From NCBI GenBank assembly GCA_023390555.1, contig JAEWCQ010000028.1, positions 1 through 64,000 on the forward strand: a DNA stretch of 64,000 bases. The letters run 5' to 3'. Source of the stretch: Bacillota bacterium (GTDB taxonomy: Bacteria > Bacillota > Clostridia > Lachnospirales > Lachnospiraceae). Below the pieces are notes generated by a model that saw only the letters and a list, made by a program, of their open reading frames with translations, had not been told where the DNA came from and searched no databases. Positions within the stretch are counted from its first letter, which is position 1. Each line of letters opens with the position of its first letter. Both the position numbers and the translations under genes were made by a program. Shown piece after piece: positions 8,246 to 17,964 of this stretch.

Positions 8246-8264
8246 GATTTTGGAGGGATCAAGG

Positions 8265-8858
8265 ATGGAAAAGACAGAAAAATTGAATGTGCGTGATTTA
8301 ATCACGATTGGTATTATGAGTGCGGTATTTGCCGTGGTTTATGTAGGGATTGGGATGTTTACAGGAAGTACTCCCATCGGATGGTTATTCACCAATGCAA
8401 TTCTGGCATTGCCTTTGGGTGTGGTCTATTTGCTTCTGCTTGCGAAGGTTCCCAAAAAAGGTACGGCATTCATATTGGGAATCGTTTTTTGCCTGATTAT
8501 GATTCTGATGGGACATTGGTGGCCCAGCACGCTGTTGGTTGGTCTTTTTGCATTGATTGCAGAAATAGTATCTTCGTTAATTGGTAAAAAAAGATTTAGT
8601 GGAATGCTGGCAGCATTTGTGATTTATATGATTGGATTTCCGGTTGCAGGATTTGCCCCTCTTGTATGGTTCAAAGACGCATACATAAGCGCTTATCCAC
8701 CTGAAACCGCGGCCTACTATGAAGGCCTGGCTGACCTGCTTGGCGGAGGTATGTTCTGGTTCATACTTTTGGCGACAGCGGTTGGCGCTGTGATTGGGGC
8801 GTTTCTTGGCAAATCAGTTTTGAGGAAGCATTTTGTGAAGGCAGGCATTGTAAAGTAA
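8265..8858 (+). CDS. ECF transporter S component (Trep_Strep family)
   Basis: This 197-aa membrane protein should be the substrate-binding subunit of an energy-coupling-factor importer. It has about five hydrophobic segments and the N-terminal pattern LNVRDLITIGIMSAVFAVVY of the TIGR02185 (Trep_Strep) family. ATG 8265 follows GGAGG at a good distance and is preferred over an in-frame start 27 bp upstream that lies inside the insertion sequence end. The next gene starts at the very next base. The substrate is not known from sequence. Linkage to a YbtPQ/IrtAB-like ABC pair and an AraC regulator suggests an iron chelate, heme or similar metal compound. Confidence 0.85.
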   Translation: MEKTEKLNVRDLITIGIMSAVFAVVYVGIGMFTGSTPIGWLFTNAILALPLGVVYLLLLAKVPKKGTAFILGIVFCLIMILMGHWWPSTLLVGLFALIAEIVSSLIGKKRFSGMLAAFVIYMIGFPVAGFAPLVWFKDAYISAYPPETAAYYEGLADLLGGGMFWFILLATAVGAVIGAFLGKSVLRKHFVKAGIVK

Positions 8859-9587
8859 ATGGGAACGGAAAAGAATGCAATGAAAGATCGCGACTTGGAC
8901 GTACGTATTAAGCTGCTCATCATTATTGAATCGGGATTGCTCTCATTTTTTACCGGCAGTAACGAGTTGATTTTCGTTGCTGCTCTGGCATCCCTCATTA
9001 TATTGCTCTGGTTTCGGCAAACTCGAACGGCGTTCCGCTTTGCCGCAATCTTTTTGGGTGTATCAACGTTCAGTTATGTATCATCGTTTTGGGAAGGCAA
9101 GGTCTTTGGAATGGTTCTGGGAATGCTGGCTTTCCTAATTCTTAGGATGATTCCGGTGTTGATGCTTGGCAGCTGGCTTATAAAGACAACGAAAATCAAT
9201 GACTTTATTGTATCAATGGAAAAGCTAAAGCTTCCCGCCTGTGTCATTATTCCTTTTGCAGTTACTTTGCGTTTTATGCCAACGATACAAACAGAATTTC
9301 GTTCTATTAAAAATACAATGAAAATGAGAGGAATCAGCCTTTCGATGTCTTCTATTATAAAACGTCCGCTCATGACTACGGAATATGCCATGGTACCTCT
9401 GCTGATGCGAAGCATCAAGGTTGCAGATGAACTGTCAGCTTCAGCATTGACCAGAGGATTGGGCAGCCATAAGAAACGTACCTCCTACCGAAATGTACGT
9501 TTAGACCAGCACGACATTCTTTGGGCGGTAGGATACACCTTATTTGTCATTGCAGTATCAATAATTCAAAAATTTCCGATAGGATGA
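8859..9587 (+). CDS. ECF transporter T component (EcfT-like)
   Basis: This 242-aa protein is the transmembrane coupling subunit. It has several hydrophobic helices and a cytoplasmic segment with arginine-containing short motifs of the A-R-[ST/G] type (SALTRGLGS near residue 200) that transmit ATPase movement to the S component. The start abuts the stop of the S-component gene, implying translational coupling. An internal ATG 21 bp downstream is an alternative start. The A component follows after 13 bp, so S, T and A make a dedicated (group I) ECF module. Confidence 0.87.
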   Translation: MGTEKNAMKDRDLDVRIKLLIIIESGLLSFFTGSNELIFVAALASLIILLWFRQTRTAFRFAAIFLGVSTFSYVSSFWEGKVFGMVLGMLAFLILRMIPVLMLGSWLIKTTKINDFIVSMEKLKLPACVIIPFAVTLRFMPTIQTEFRSIKNTMKMRGISLSMSSIIKRPLMTTEYAMVPLLMRSIKVADELSASALTRGLGSHKKRTSYRNVRLDQHDILWAVGYTLFVIAVSIIQKFPIG

Positions 9588-9600
9588 GGAGCGCAGTAAA

Positions 9601-11112
9601 ATGATAGAATTTCAAAATGTAAGTTTTCAATATAATGAAACGGACGGAAATGGGATATTTGACATAAACCTCACCATAAAAAATGGTGAATTTTTGTTGC
9701 TGGCAGGACGCAGCGGGTGTGGAAAAACCACTGTTACCCGCTGCGTCAATGGTTTAATCCCCCATTTTTACGATGGCAGTTTCAAAGGTCGTGTTTTATT
9801 AAAAGGCCAGGATTTATCAGACATGAAACTGAACGAGATAGCGGAAACTGTAGGTTCTGTTTTTCAGGATCCTCGTTCTCAGTTTTTTACGACTGATACG
9901 GTCTCCGAGGTTGCATTTGCATGTGAAAATGCCGCCATTCCCAAAGCAGAAATGATTCGCCGTGTGGATAAATCTATCCAGGAATTAAAGATAGAACATC
10001 TGCGAGACAAAAGCTTGTTTGAGCTTTCTAGTGGGGAGCGGCAGCGGGTTGCCATCGCATCGGTTTATGCACTTTCACCTGAAATTTATGTTTTTGACGA
10101 GCCGTCTGCCAATCTGGATACACAGGCTACAGACGAATTAAAGGAGATGCTTGCGTTTTTAAAAGAGAAAGGTGCTACGATTATCATATCCGAACATCGG
10201 CTTTACTATTTAAAAAATTTGATTGATAAAGTGATTTACTTGGAAAACGGTCATATTACAGGAGAGTATACGCGAAAAGAATTTCTTGCGCTTACAGACG
10301 CTGATCGAGTTGCTATGGGACTGCGCAGTCTCGACCAAGAAATGCTTACCCCTCCAATCCGGTCTTTATCGGATAATCCCCTTTTGTTGCAGGCAAAACA
10401 CCTTGATTTTAGCTATAAGAAAGGGAACACTGTACTTTCTGATATCAATATTAAAGCTGCTGAAGGAGAAATCATTGGCGTGATCGGACATAACGGGGCA
10501 GGAAAAAGCACGCTTGCTGAACTTCTCTGCGGACTTATTAAGGAACAAAAAGGAAGCGTTTCTATTGCTTCTGAAAAGCTATCTCCGAAGCAGAGAATTT
10601 TAAAATCCTATTTTATTATGCAAGATTCCGAGTATCAGCTTTTTTCTGAGAGTGTTGCAGATGAACTGATCTTGGGTATTGAAGATTTAGAAGGAACTGC
10701 CGAAAAGGTCGAAGAAGTTCTTATGATGCTCAATCTTAATGAATACAGAGACAGGCATCCCGCCGCTCTTTCTGGTGGACAAAAGCAGCGGGTGGTGATT
10801 GCTGCTGCCTATATGCGTGATTTAAAAGTTGTTATATTTGACGAGCCGACGAGTGGGCTGGACGCAGAGAATATGAAGAGAGTGGGCGGCCTAATTCAGA
10901 AAATGGCACAAAGGGGTACCGTTGCTTTTGTAATCACGCATGATTATGAGCTGCTTCTTGACACTTGCCAGCAAATTTTATATTTAAAAAACGGCAGGGT
11001 AGCAGATAATTTTGCGCTTACACAGGATTCACTGCCAAAGGTGAAAAACATATTTGGAATAAAGGAGGATATAAATGTTTCAAAAAATCATGGAGTATGC
11101 TGCCCCTTATAA
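9601..11112 (+). CDS. ECF transporter ATPase, fused A-A' double domain
   Basis: This 503-aa protein holds two complete ABC ATPase domains in one chain. The first has Walker A GRSGCGKTT (about 38), signature LSSGERQR and Walker B VFDEPS; the second has Walker A GHNGAGKST (about 298), signature LSGGQKQR and Walker B IFDEPTSGLD. It therefore replaces the separate EcfA1 and EcfA2 subunits and powers uptake by the neighbouring S and T proteins. The 3' end overlaps the start of the next ABC gene by 38 bp, whose AAAGGAGG site lies within this gene. Confidence 0.92.
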   Translation: MIEFQNVSFQYNETDGNGIFDINLTIKNGEFLLLAGRSGCGKTTVTRCVNGLIPHFYDGSFKGRVLLKGQDLSDMKLNEIAETVGSVFQDPRSQFFTTDTVSEVAFACENAAIPKAEMIRRVDKSIQELKIEHLRDKSLFELSSGERQRVAIASVYALSPEIYVFDEPSANLDTQATDELKEMLAFLKEKGATIIISEHRLYYLKNLIDKVIYLENGHITGEYTRKEFLALTDADRVAMGLRSLDQEMLTPPIRSLSDNPLLLQAKHLDFSYKKGNTVLSDINIKAAEGEIIGVIGHNGAGKSTLAELLCGLIKEQKGSVSIASEKLSPKQRILKSYFIMQDSEYQLFSESVADELILGIEDLEGTAEKVEEVLMMLNLNEYRDRHPAALSGGQKQRVVIAAAYMRDLKVVIFDEPTSGLDAENMKRVGGLIQKMAQRGTVAFVITHDYELLLDTCQQILYLKNGRVADNFALTQDSLPKVKNIFGIKEDINVSKNHGVCCPL

Positions 11113-12826
11113 AAAAGGCACATATGCTTCTATTATTGTAATGATTTTCAGCGTACTTATGGGAGTAGTACCATTTATATTGGCATATCAGATTATTGTC
11201 CCGTTGCTGAGTGCTCAATCTATGGTTATGGGGTATGTGGCATTACGAATTGTTGGAGTTTTCGTTTGTTTGGTCTTACAGGCACTTTTATATGGCTGGG
11301 GGTTAAGCCTATCACATCAAACAGCTTATAATACGTTGATGGGGCTTCGAGTTTCCCTGCAAAAGCGAATGGAATCCCTTCCGCTTGGTGTAGTACAAGA
11401 TAAGGGAACAGGTAGCATTAAAAAAATGTTTGTAGATGATGTAGAAAGTCTGGAGGTACTCCTTGCGCATACGATTCCGGAGGGTATTTCCAATTTAATT
11501 ATTCCTGTGGTGGTATACACAACCATGTTCTTTGTCGACTGGAAATTAGCATTTCTATCGCTCGCTTCTCTTCCGCTGGGACTTCTGGCAATGAAAGTGA
11601 TGTATGCAACCGGTACAAAAAGGATGGGGCCCTATTATCAGGCCAGCCAGACAATGAATAATACCATCATAGAGTATGTAAACGGTATGGAGGTTGTGAA
11701 GGTTTTTAACAAAGATAATGAGTCATATGAGAGCTTTCGCAGGGATATCACAAAATATAGAGACTATACGCTGGACTGGTACAAGGCTTGTTGGCCATGG
11801 ATGTCGATTTATCATACACTTCTCCCCTGTACAATTATCCTTACACTCCCGCTTGGGGCATGGTTTGTGCTCAGCGGCATATCAACTCTTCCCGATTTTG
11901 TGCTCGTTCTCTGCCTTTCTTTGAGCATTGGAATTCCATTGCTTAAAGCTATTGGTTTTCTGCCGGCCCTTCCGCAGCTGAACTACAAAATTTCCGCATT
12001 GGAGCAGGTCTTTCAGGCAGAGCCGTTGAAACAAAATGGGCAGAAGTTTTCAGGGAAAGATCATTCAATTTCTTTTCAAAAGGTCAGCTTTGGATACGAG
12101 GAAAAAAATGTCGTTGAAAACGTTAGTTTTTTAGCAAAACAAGGAAGTAAAACAGCCCTTGTGGGAGAGTCCGGTTCCGGTAAAAGTACCTTGGCTAAGC
12201 TGCTGATTCATTATTATGATATTCAAACAGGCTCTATTACAATTGGGGGGCAAAACATCTGTGATATGAGCCTGAAGGCACTCAATGATCTGATTTCTTA
12301 TGTGGCACAAGAACAGTATCTGTTTAATACTTCAATATTGGAAAATATCCGAATAGGAAAGCCGATTGCAACGGACAAGGAAGTGCTGGAAGCGGCTAAA
12401 AAGGCCCAGTGCATGCAATTTATTGAAAAGCTTCCTCAAGGGATTTATACATTGGCTGGGGATAGTGGCAAACAGTTGTCCGGTGGGCAGCGGCAGCGGA
12501 TTTCATTAGCAAGAGCGATTTTGAAGAATGCCCCCATTATTGTATTGGATGAAGCCACTGCCTTCACCGACCCGGAAAATGAGAAGAAAATGGAGGCCGC
12601 AATTTCGGAACTGGTAAAAGGCAAGACACTTTTTGTGATTGCCCATAAGTTGCCTTCTGTGATGAATGCGGATCAGATTCTTGTGATGGAGCACGGTAAT
12701 CTGGCGGCATCAGGCAAGCACGAAGAATTGCTTAAGAGTTGCATGGAATACCAAAAGCTCTGGACCGCAAGTCTTCGCAGCATGCAGTGGAAAGTAGGTC
12801 GTGCCAAGGAGGGAAATTCCATATGA
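11075..12826 (+). CDS. ABC transporter with fused membrane and ATPase domains (IrtA/YbtP-like)
   Basis: This 583-aa half-transporter has an N-terminal six-helix domain (about 15-310) and a C-terminal ATPase (about 335-570) with Walker A GESGSGKST, signature LSGGQRQR and Walker B IVLDEATAF. In the H-loop region the sequence is VIAHKLPSV. It pairs with the next gene, which overlaps it by 4 bp (ATGA). Similar heterodimers next to ECF modules and AraC regulators in Gram-positive bacteria resemble YbtPQ and IrtAB, which are exporter-fold proteins that import iron-siderophore. The ATA-TGA end and 38-bp overlap with the A component point to one operon. Confidence 0.88.
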   Translation: MFQKIMEYAAPYKKGTYASIIVMIFSVLMGVVPFILAYQIIVPLLSAQSMVMGYVALRIVGVFVCLVLQALLYGWGLSLSHQTAYNTLMGLRVSLQKRMESLPLGVVQDKGTGSIKKMFVDDVESLEVLLAHTIPEGISNLIIPVVVYTTMFFVDWKLAFLSLASLPLGLLAMKVMYATGTKRMGPYYQASQTMNNTIIEYVNGMEVVKVFNKDNESYESFRRDITKYRDYTLDWYKACWPWMSIYHTLLPCTIILTLPLGAWFVLSGISTLPDFVLVLCLSLSIGIPLLKAIGFLPALPQLNYKISALEQVFQAEPLKQNGQKFSGKDHSISFQKVSFGYEEKNVVENVSFLAKQGSKTALVGESGSGKSTLAKLLIHYYDIQTGSITIGGQNICDMSLKALNDLISYVAQEQYLFNTSILENIRIGKPIATDKEVLEAAKKAQCMQFIEKLPQGIYTLAGDSGKQLSGGQRQRISLARAILKNAPIIVLDEATAFTDPENEKKMEAAISELVKGKTLFVIAHKLPSVMNADQILVMEHGNLAASGKHEELLKSCMEYQKLWTASLRSMQWKVGRAKEGNSI

Positions 12827-14571
12827 TGTTCGGATTATATCGCAGAATTTTAAGGATTGCCGGAAAATATAAAAGACGCATTCAGGGTGCTTGTATATGT
12901 TCTGTTTTGGAAGCTATCCTTTCAAAACTTCCTATGATGCTTGCTTTTTTTGTACTGAATGGTTTTTACCAAAAAACACTGCTGCCAAAGCACTGCCTAT
13001 ATGTAGGCATTTGCATTGTATTGTTTATTGTTTTGCAGGCGATTGTCCGGTATATCAGTAACCGGCTGCAAAGCGCCGCAGGGTATATGATCTTTACAGA
13101 AAAAAGAATACAGTTGGGTGAGCATCTTCGAAAGCTCCCAATGGGATATTTTACAGAAGGTAACATTGGAAAGATAAGCTCTGTGCTGAGTACAGATATT
13201 GTCTATATTGAAGAAACCGCAATGGATACAATCTCAAATATTGCAAGCTATCTGCTTTCGTCGGTGGTAATGATAATATTTCTGATTCTTCTGAATCCGT
13301 GGCTTGGTGCTGCCGCACTTATCATCAGTTTAATTGCCGTTTTGGCAGGGAATAAGATGAACCGTTATTCTTTCATCGAGGCGTCGGAAAGACAGGAGCA
13401 GAGCGAAAAGCTTACCAATGCGGTGCTGTCCTTTACTGAGGGCATCGGGGTCATCAAAAGCTATAATATGCTTGGCGAAAAATCAAAAGATTTGACGAAT
13501 AACTTTCAAGCCTCAAGAGACACCGCGATTGGATTTGAAAAGAGAATTACTCCGTGGATTAGTGGATTGAATGTAATTTACGGTATTGGCACCACTGTTC
13601 TGCTGGCTTTATCCCTTTGGTTATGGAGTCAGGATAGTCTTACAGTATCCTATTTGCTGGGAATGCTGCTATTTATTTTTGACCTTTTCGGGCCGTTAAA
13701 ATCTCTTTATGGAGAATCTGCCCGTTTGACGGTTATGAATAGCTGCCTAAATCGTATTGAAGAAGTACTATATAAAAAGGAACTTCCTGATATCGGAACA
13801 GATGTTATTCCTGAGTCGTCGGATTCTGTTCCTGAAATCAGCTTTGAAAATGTTCACTTTTCCTATGGAAAAAAAGAAGTCCTACACAATGTCAGCTTTG
13901 CGGTTCCAAAGAATTCTATGTTTGCCCTGGTAGGACCGTCCGGTGGGGGAAAATCTACTATTGCAAGTCTGATCGCAAGGTTTTGGGATATAAACTCCGG
14001 AACAATCAGAATTCGAGGCAAGGACATTAAAACAGTTCCGGTTTCCAGGTTAATGGATCATATTAGCATGGTGTTCCAAAGCGTTTATTTGTTTCAAGAT
14101 ACGATTTACAACAACATCAGCATGGGAAAACCGAATGCTTCAAAAGAAGAAGTATACCAAGCTGCAAAAAAGGCTCGTTGTTATGAATTTATCATGGCAT
14201 TGCCCGACGGCTTTCAAACAAAGGTTGGCGAGGGAGGTGCTACGCTATCTGGCGGCGAAAAACAGCGGATTTCCATTGCAAGGTGCATTTTAAAGGACGC
14301 TCCGATTATTATTCTGGACGAAGCGACCGCTAGCGTGGACACGGATAATGAGAGCTACATTCAGGAGGCCATTTCAGAGCTGGTGAAAGGCAAGACCCTT
14401 TTGGTGATTGCGCACCGGCTGAATACGATTCGTGAGGCGAATCAAATTTTGGTTGTTTCAGAGGGCCAGATTAGCCAGCAAGGAACGCATAACGAGTTGA
14501 TCGAAAAATCTGGTATTTACCACGATTTTATCAGTATACAAGAGAAGTCTGCAGGGTGGAGCATTTCATAA
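12823..14571 (+). CDS. ABC transporter partner (IrtB/YbtQ-like)
   Basis: This 582-aa protein begins at ATG 12823, overlapping the upstream stop, with AAGGAGGG ten bases before. The membrane domain (about 15-310) is followed by an ATPase domain with Walker A GPSGGGKST, signature LSGGEKQR, Walker B IIILDEATASVD and H-loop VIAHRL. It forms a heterodimer with the preceding protein. It is the last gene of the operon. Both ATPase sites look complete, unlike many asymmetric exporters with one degenerate site. Confidence 0.88.
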   Translation: MMFGLYRRILRIAGKYKRRIQGACICSVLEAILSKLPMMLAFFVLNGFYQKTLLPKHCLYVGICIVLFIVLQAIVRYISNRLQSAAGYMIFTEKRIQLGEHLRKLPMGYFTEGNIGKISSVLSTDIVYIEETAMDTISNIASYLLSSVVMIIFLILLNPWLGAAALIISLIAVLAGNKMNRYSFIEASERQEQSEKLTNAVLSFTEGIGVIKSYNMLGEKSKDLTNNFQASRDTAIGFEKRITPWISGLNVIYGIGTTVLLALSLWLWSQDSLTVSYLLGMLLFIFDLFGPLKSLYGESARLTVMNSCLNRIEEVLYKKELPDIGTDVIPESSDSVPEISFENVHFSYGKKEVLHNVSFAVPKNSMFALVGPSGGGKSTIASLIARFWDINSGTIRIRGKDIKTVPVSRLMDHISMVFQSVYLFQDTIYNNISMGKPNASKEEVYQAAKKARCYEFIMALPDGFQTKVGEGGATLSGGEKQRISIARCILKDAPIIILDEATASVDTDNESYIQEAISELVKGKTLLVIAHRLNTIREANQILVVSEGQISQQGTHNELIEKSGIYHDFISIQEKSAGWSIS

Positions 14572-14910
14572 TGACTGGACGATAAAATGATGTCTGATGT
14601 TAGGTGATTTTACTTGGTGGAGTCCATATATCTGTCATTATTTTGGAAGCTAAAAATATTCAATATTTCATAAGAAAGCTAAAATAATTGTATTTCATGA
14701 CTATTCCTAATTCTGCATAATTGAAGAATATAATTAGATCCAAAAGCCAGTCACTTCAGTTTTTCTCCAGTGGTGGCGTCAGACTTTATCGGATGTGGTG
14801 TAAAATCTTACAGTAAAGGAAGCCAAAGTTTGGGGTATTGGTGGACTGGGTATCATCTATATGATAATTTTTAGAGTCTTATTGTTTGTAGATTTTTGAT
14901 GGAATAAAAT
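14572..14910 (+). other. intergenic stretch with a short membrane-protein-like remnant
   Basis: No gene. Around 14818-14902 one frame reads KEAKVWGIGGLGIIYMIIFR and ends with a stop just before a terminator, so it may be the 3' tail of a lost membrane-protein gene. Confidence 0.35.
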
Positions 14911-14943
14911 AAAAACGTCTCTAATATATAGAGACGTTTTTTG
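14911..14943. terminator. intrinsic terminator, A/T-flanked hairpin
   Basis: AAAACGTCTCTA pairs perfectly with TAGAGACGTTTT (14912-14940), flanked by A and T runs, so it can work in both directions. It lies between the ABC operon and the convergent patatin gene. Confidence 0.85.
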
Positions 14944-15021
14944 CGTTCAAAGTGAAAGATTGTCTTTTATTCTGTGAAGGATATAGTGAATTGAATCGTT
15001 CGGCAGACAAGAGGAACAGCA

Positions 15022-16041
15022 TTATCTGTCAATTCTTCTGTTGTTTGTACGATTGAAATAATTTCTCGCGGCCTGATAGCCCTGATAGTATAAAAAAAGA
15101 TATGTTTCATCACCGGTAGTAATATCGAAATCAACGAATGAAACATCGCCGGGATTGATTTGTATCGATCTTGCTATATCCTGAGGACTGTTCTCAAAAT
15201 AATTTTGTTGAACACGTAATTGAGAATGATACAAATTATTTATGAAGTCTAAAAAGTTGTTGATTTCATGATATTTTGTACTACTTAAAAACCGCAGTCC
15301 AAGTGTTTGCTCATTAACGCCATCTCGCTTATCCTCCTTAAATAGAGCAGAATCGAACATATTAATGGGGTAGTTCCACATGACGCCGCCGTCGCAGAAG
15401 ATGTTAGCTGAAGTTTCCGCCATATCCGTACTGTATTCTACCGCTTCAAAGAATAAAGGGATTGACATGGAGATTCTGACAGCCTGTGCCACCTCCATAT
15501 GCGGCGTATTTTCATAGCAAAAAATCGTTGATGAACGGTAGGATAAATTTGTGCCAACAACATATAGATCACGAAAAGGTCTTTGCTCTTTATGTATAGA
15601 AGGATTTTTGAAGTCAGCAAATGTATATGGCGGCGGCTTTTTCGTTTGGTCGAATTGAGACGCTATCTGTTTTTTGAGCCAGCTATAAAAATACTCGCTG
15701 GAATACCATCCGTACTTTGTCATCAGTCGATACAGGCAGCCTATATCGCCGAATATATCTTCAAATTGACGTATTGCAGGTTCAGATATCGCTTTCAGCT
15801 CAGGATAGTGGCTCTCTTGGGGTATCTTTTTGTAATCCAAGGTATCCACAAGCTTCTTGGTTTCCTCAAAGGAAAGATGAAAGCTGGTCATGCAGGCCGT
15901 GATTGCCCCCGCAGAAGTACCGGCCACTCTTTTGACACTCTGGAGGATGCCGGATTGGTATAGATATTGCAATGCACCCAGATAGGCAATTCCCAAAACG
16001 CCGCCGCCTTCAAAGACCAGATTAGCAGGTGTGTTCACCAT
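15022..16041 (-). CDS. patatin-like phospholipase
   Basis: This 339-aa lipid acyl hydrolase has the oxyanion-hole motif EGGGVLG (11-17), the nucleophile elbow GTSAG with S43, and the DGG motif of the catalytic aspartate near residue 217. The order and spacing fit the Ser-Asp dyad of patatin enzymes. There is no signal peptide. Translation starts at ATG 16041 behind GGAGG. It is a single gene facing the ABC operon. Stand-alone patatins also act as effectors in CBASS-type immunity, but no cyclase lies beside this one, so a housekeeping or stress role is as likely. Confidence 0.9.
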   Translation of the reverse strand: MVNTPANLVFEGGGVLGIAYLGALQYLYQSGILQSVKRVAGTSAGAITACMTSFHLSFEETKKLVDTLDYKKIPQESHYPELKAISEPAIRQFEDIFGDIGCLYRLMTKYGWYSSEYFYSWLKKQIASQFDQTKKPPPYTFADFKNPSIHKEQRPFRDLYVVGTNLSYRSSTIFCYENTPHMEVAQAVRISMSIPLFFEAVEYSTDMAETSANIFCDGGVMWNYPINMFDSALFKEDKRDGVNEQTLGLRFLSSTKYHEINNFLDFINNLYHSQLRVQQNYFENSPQDIARSIQINPGDVSFVDFDITTGDETYLFLYYQGYQAARNYFNRTNNRRIDR

Positions 16042-16458
16042 GCTTCTACCTCCATTCTAATATCTCTTCAGTATATGTGATTTTTCAAAAATTGTGCAGA
16101 CAAACCAACGGAAAGCGATACACAACATTAAATATCGAATCTGCGTTTTATGACATCATGCCGAGACAGATGAGAAGGGATAAAAAAGTGGTGCCCTTTT
16201 ATGGGGGAAAAAGCAGATCCTGGAGACCAGGTATACTCCGTCCAAGTCGCTCCATTAAAGATTTTTATAGATGAAAATATGTAAGAGATGCCGCATAATG
16301 GCTGCATCTCTTTATCACAGGCAAAACTCTTTTTTGTTAAAAATATAGCAGAATATAAATAAAATACAGGGATTGAAGAGAAATGCGGCTGCACACCGGT
16401 GCAGGGTGGAATATACCAATTTGTGCATATGGTGGAGATTGTAATGGTATATTAAATT
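16042..16458. other. intergenic stretch holding the 3' end of a lost gene
   Basis: On the + strand about 16190-16275 reads EKADPGDQVYSVQVAPLKIF and then a stop, followed at 16283-16312 by a hairpin with arms AAGAGATGC and GCATCTCTT. This looks like the tail and terminator of a deleted gene; the family is not recognised. The promoter of the patatin gene should also lie here on the - strand. Confidence 0.4.
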
Positions 16459-16512
16459 TGTAACACTCCTGCCTAATGAATTAGAATATTCATTAGGAAA
16501 AAGAGTAACACA

Positions 16513-16794
16513 ATGACACAGTTTTCAGATGCTACACGCAAAAAAATCGTAAAGCAGCATATCCAAGAAGGAAGGACTCTTGCAAGTCTTGCTGCAGAAT
16601 ATGGCGTATCCAAAGCCTCCATTTCGAATTGGGTACGTGCATACCGTGAAGAATGCCAAACAGATGATGATGCCAAATCCCAGTTAGAATTAATGGAAGA
16701 AGTTCGTAAGCTCCGTCTAGAAAAGGCTGAACTTGAAAAGGAAAATGACTTCTTAAAAAAAGCAGCGGCATTCTTTGCGAAGGAAATCGATTAG
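16513..16794 (+). CDS. IS3-family transposase OrfA
   Basis: This 93-aa protein has an N-terminal helix-turn-helix (LASLAAEYGVSKASISNWV) and a C-terminal leucine-zipper-like coiled coil (about 55-85, ending ENDFLKKAAAFFAKE). It binds the element ends. The frame is complete and the length is normal for OrfA. OrfB would be made by -1 frameshifting at its end, but orfB is broken. Confidence 0.92.
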   Translation: MTQFSDATRKKIVKQHIQEGRTLASLAAEYGVSKASISNWVRAYREECQTDDDAKSQLELMEEVRKLRLEKAELEKENDFLKKAAAFFAKEID

Positions 16795-17654
16795 AGGCAT
16801 ATCGATTAATTGACGAATACAAGATATCTATGGACTGAGATGGCTTCTCAGCCATATGAATATCCTTCCCAATGCTTACTAAAACTATCGGAAGGCCGCA
16901 AAGGAAGACTACCATAAGGAGAAAAGGAAAACATGTGATAAGATTCGTGAAATCTATCATAATTGTGGAGGAATTATAGGCCATCGCTTCATGAAGTTCT
17001 TCCTGGAAAGGGAACACATTTCTCTCTCGAAGACCACGATTCACAAATATATGAATCGAGAAATGCACCTTTATTACGTTCCTCGTCGTAGAAAGCAGAA
17101 CTATAAAAAAGGATCTCTTAATAAGCTTTTCCCCAATCTTGTAAAGCAGAATTTCGTTGCTAATGAGCCAAATCGCGTCTGGTGTACAGACTTTACATAT
17201 CTTTATCTTACAAACGGAAGTGTCCGCTACAACTGCACAATCATCGACCTTTATGACAGAAGCGTTGTTGCAAGCGAAAATGGTAAATTCATAACCAGCG
17301 GCCTTGCAATCAGAACGCTTGAGAAGGCGATTCATGCTCAGCATTGCGATGCATCTCAGCTGATCGTTCACTCAGATCAGGGGGGGCCAGTTCACATCCA
17401 TTCATTTCATAAGTTTCTGTGAGATGTGGGGAATAACACAGAGTATGAGTCGTGCCGGAACTCCATATGATAATGCTCCGATGGAACGTTATTACAATAC
17501 TTTGAAAGCTGAATTGATTTATCAGTACAGCTTTCCAACAGATAAGGAGCTTGATGATGCAGTGAATCAGTTTGCGTACAGTTGGTACAATCAGATCCGG
17601 CCGCATTCATACAACGGATATTTAACACCTTACGAAAGGAGATATGGCGTTTGA
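16791..17654 (+). pseudogene. IS3-family transposase OrfB, broken
   Basis: The DDE integrase core is recognisable: WCTDFTYL (first Asp), IIDLYDRSVV, HSDQG (second Asp) and the C-terminal DNAPMERYYNTLKAELI (Glu). Three defects break it: a frame change near 16,840, an in-frame TAA in NAY-stop-NYRK near 16,880, and one extra G in the six-G run near 17,380 that shifts the frame between HSDQG and the C-terminal part. An active full-length OrfB cannot be made without correcting all three. Confidence 0.88.
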
Positions 17655-17677
17655 GCAATTTAGGCAGTGGTGTTACA

Positions 17678-17964
17678 AAAATGCTTGACCACTACAGATT
17701 TTACAAATGGGAGGATCTATTTTCGTAAGAACATCAAATAAATTACTTGACTTGTAAATATTACAGAATTAAGATTTTGGCTAAAAGAATTGATATAATT
17801 GACTCCTTTATTAACAACTAAAATTGGAATGTAGGAGTTCTTTATTCATGTTGATTCTTTTCAAGTAAGAGAAGATTTAGTAAATTTATAAAAGAAACAT
17901 AACATTTTGATAGATATTTTACATGAGAAATAACTAATAATAATTTTATTTATTTGTTTTATTA
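17678..17964 (+). other. AT-rich intergenic stretch
   Basis: I see no gene or recognisable element here. Confidence 0.5.

Larger units (their letters stand above)
16459..17677 (+). mobile_element. IS3-family insertion sequence, decayed
   Basis: Terminal inverted repeats TGTAACACTCCTGCCTAA (16459-16476) and its near complement at 17660-17677 (16 of 18 match) bound a 1,219-bp element. It contains an intact orfA and a damaged orfB. A clear target duplication could not be read from the flanks. Confidence 0.88.

Noticed and set aside
15022..16041. Patatin gene as a CBASS effector
   Set aside because: No CD-NTase or Cap-type genes are adjacent; the neighbours are an import operon and an IS element.
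16532..17371. 279-codon frame on the - strand across the IS3 element
   Set aside because: It is antisense to the recognisable transposase genes and resembles no protein family.
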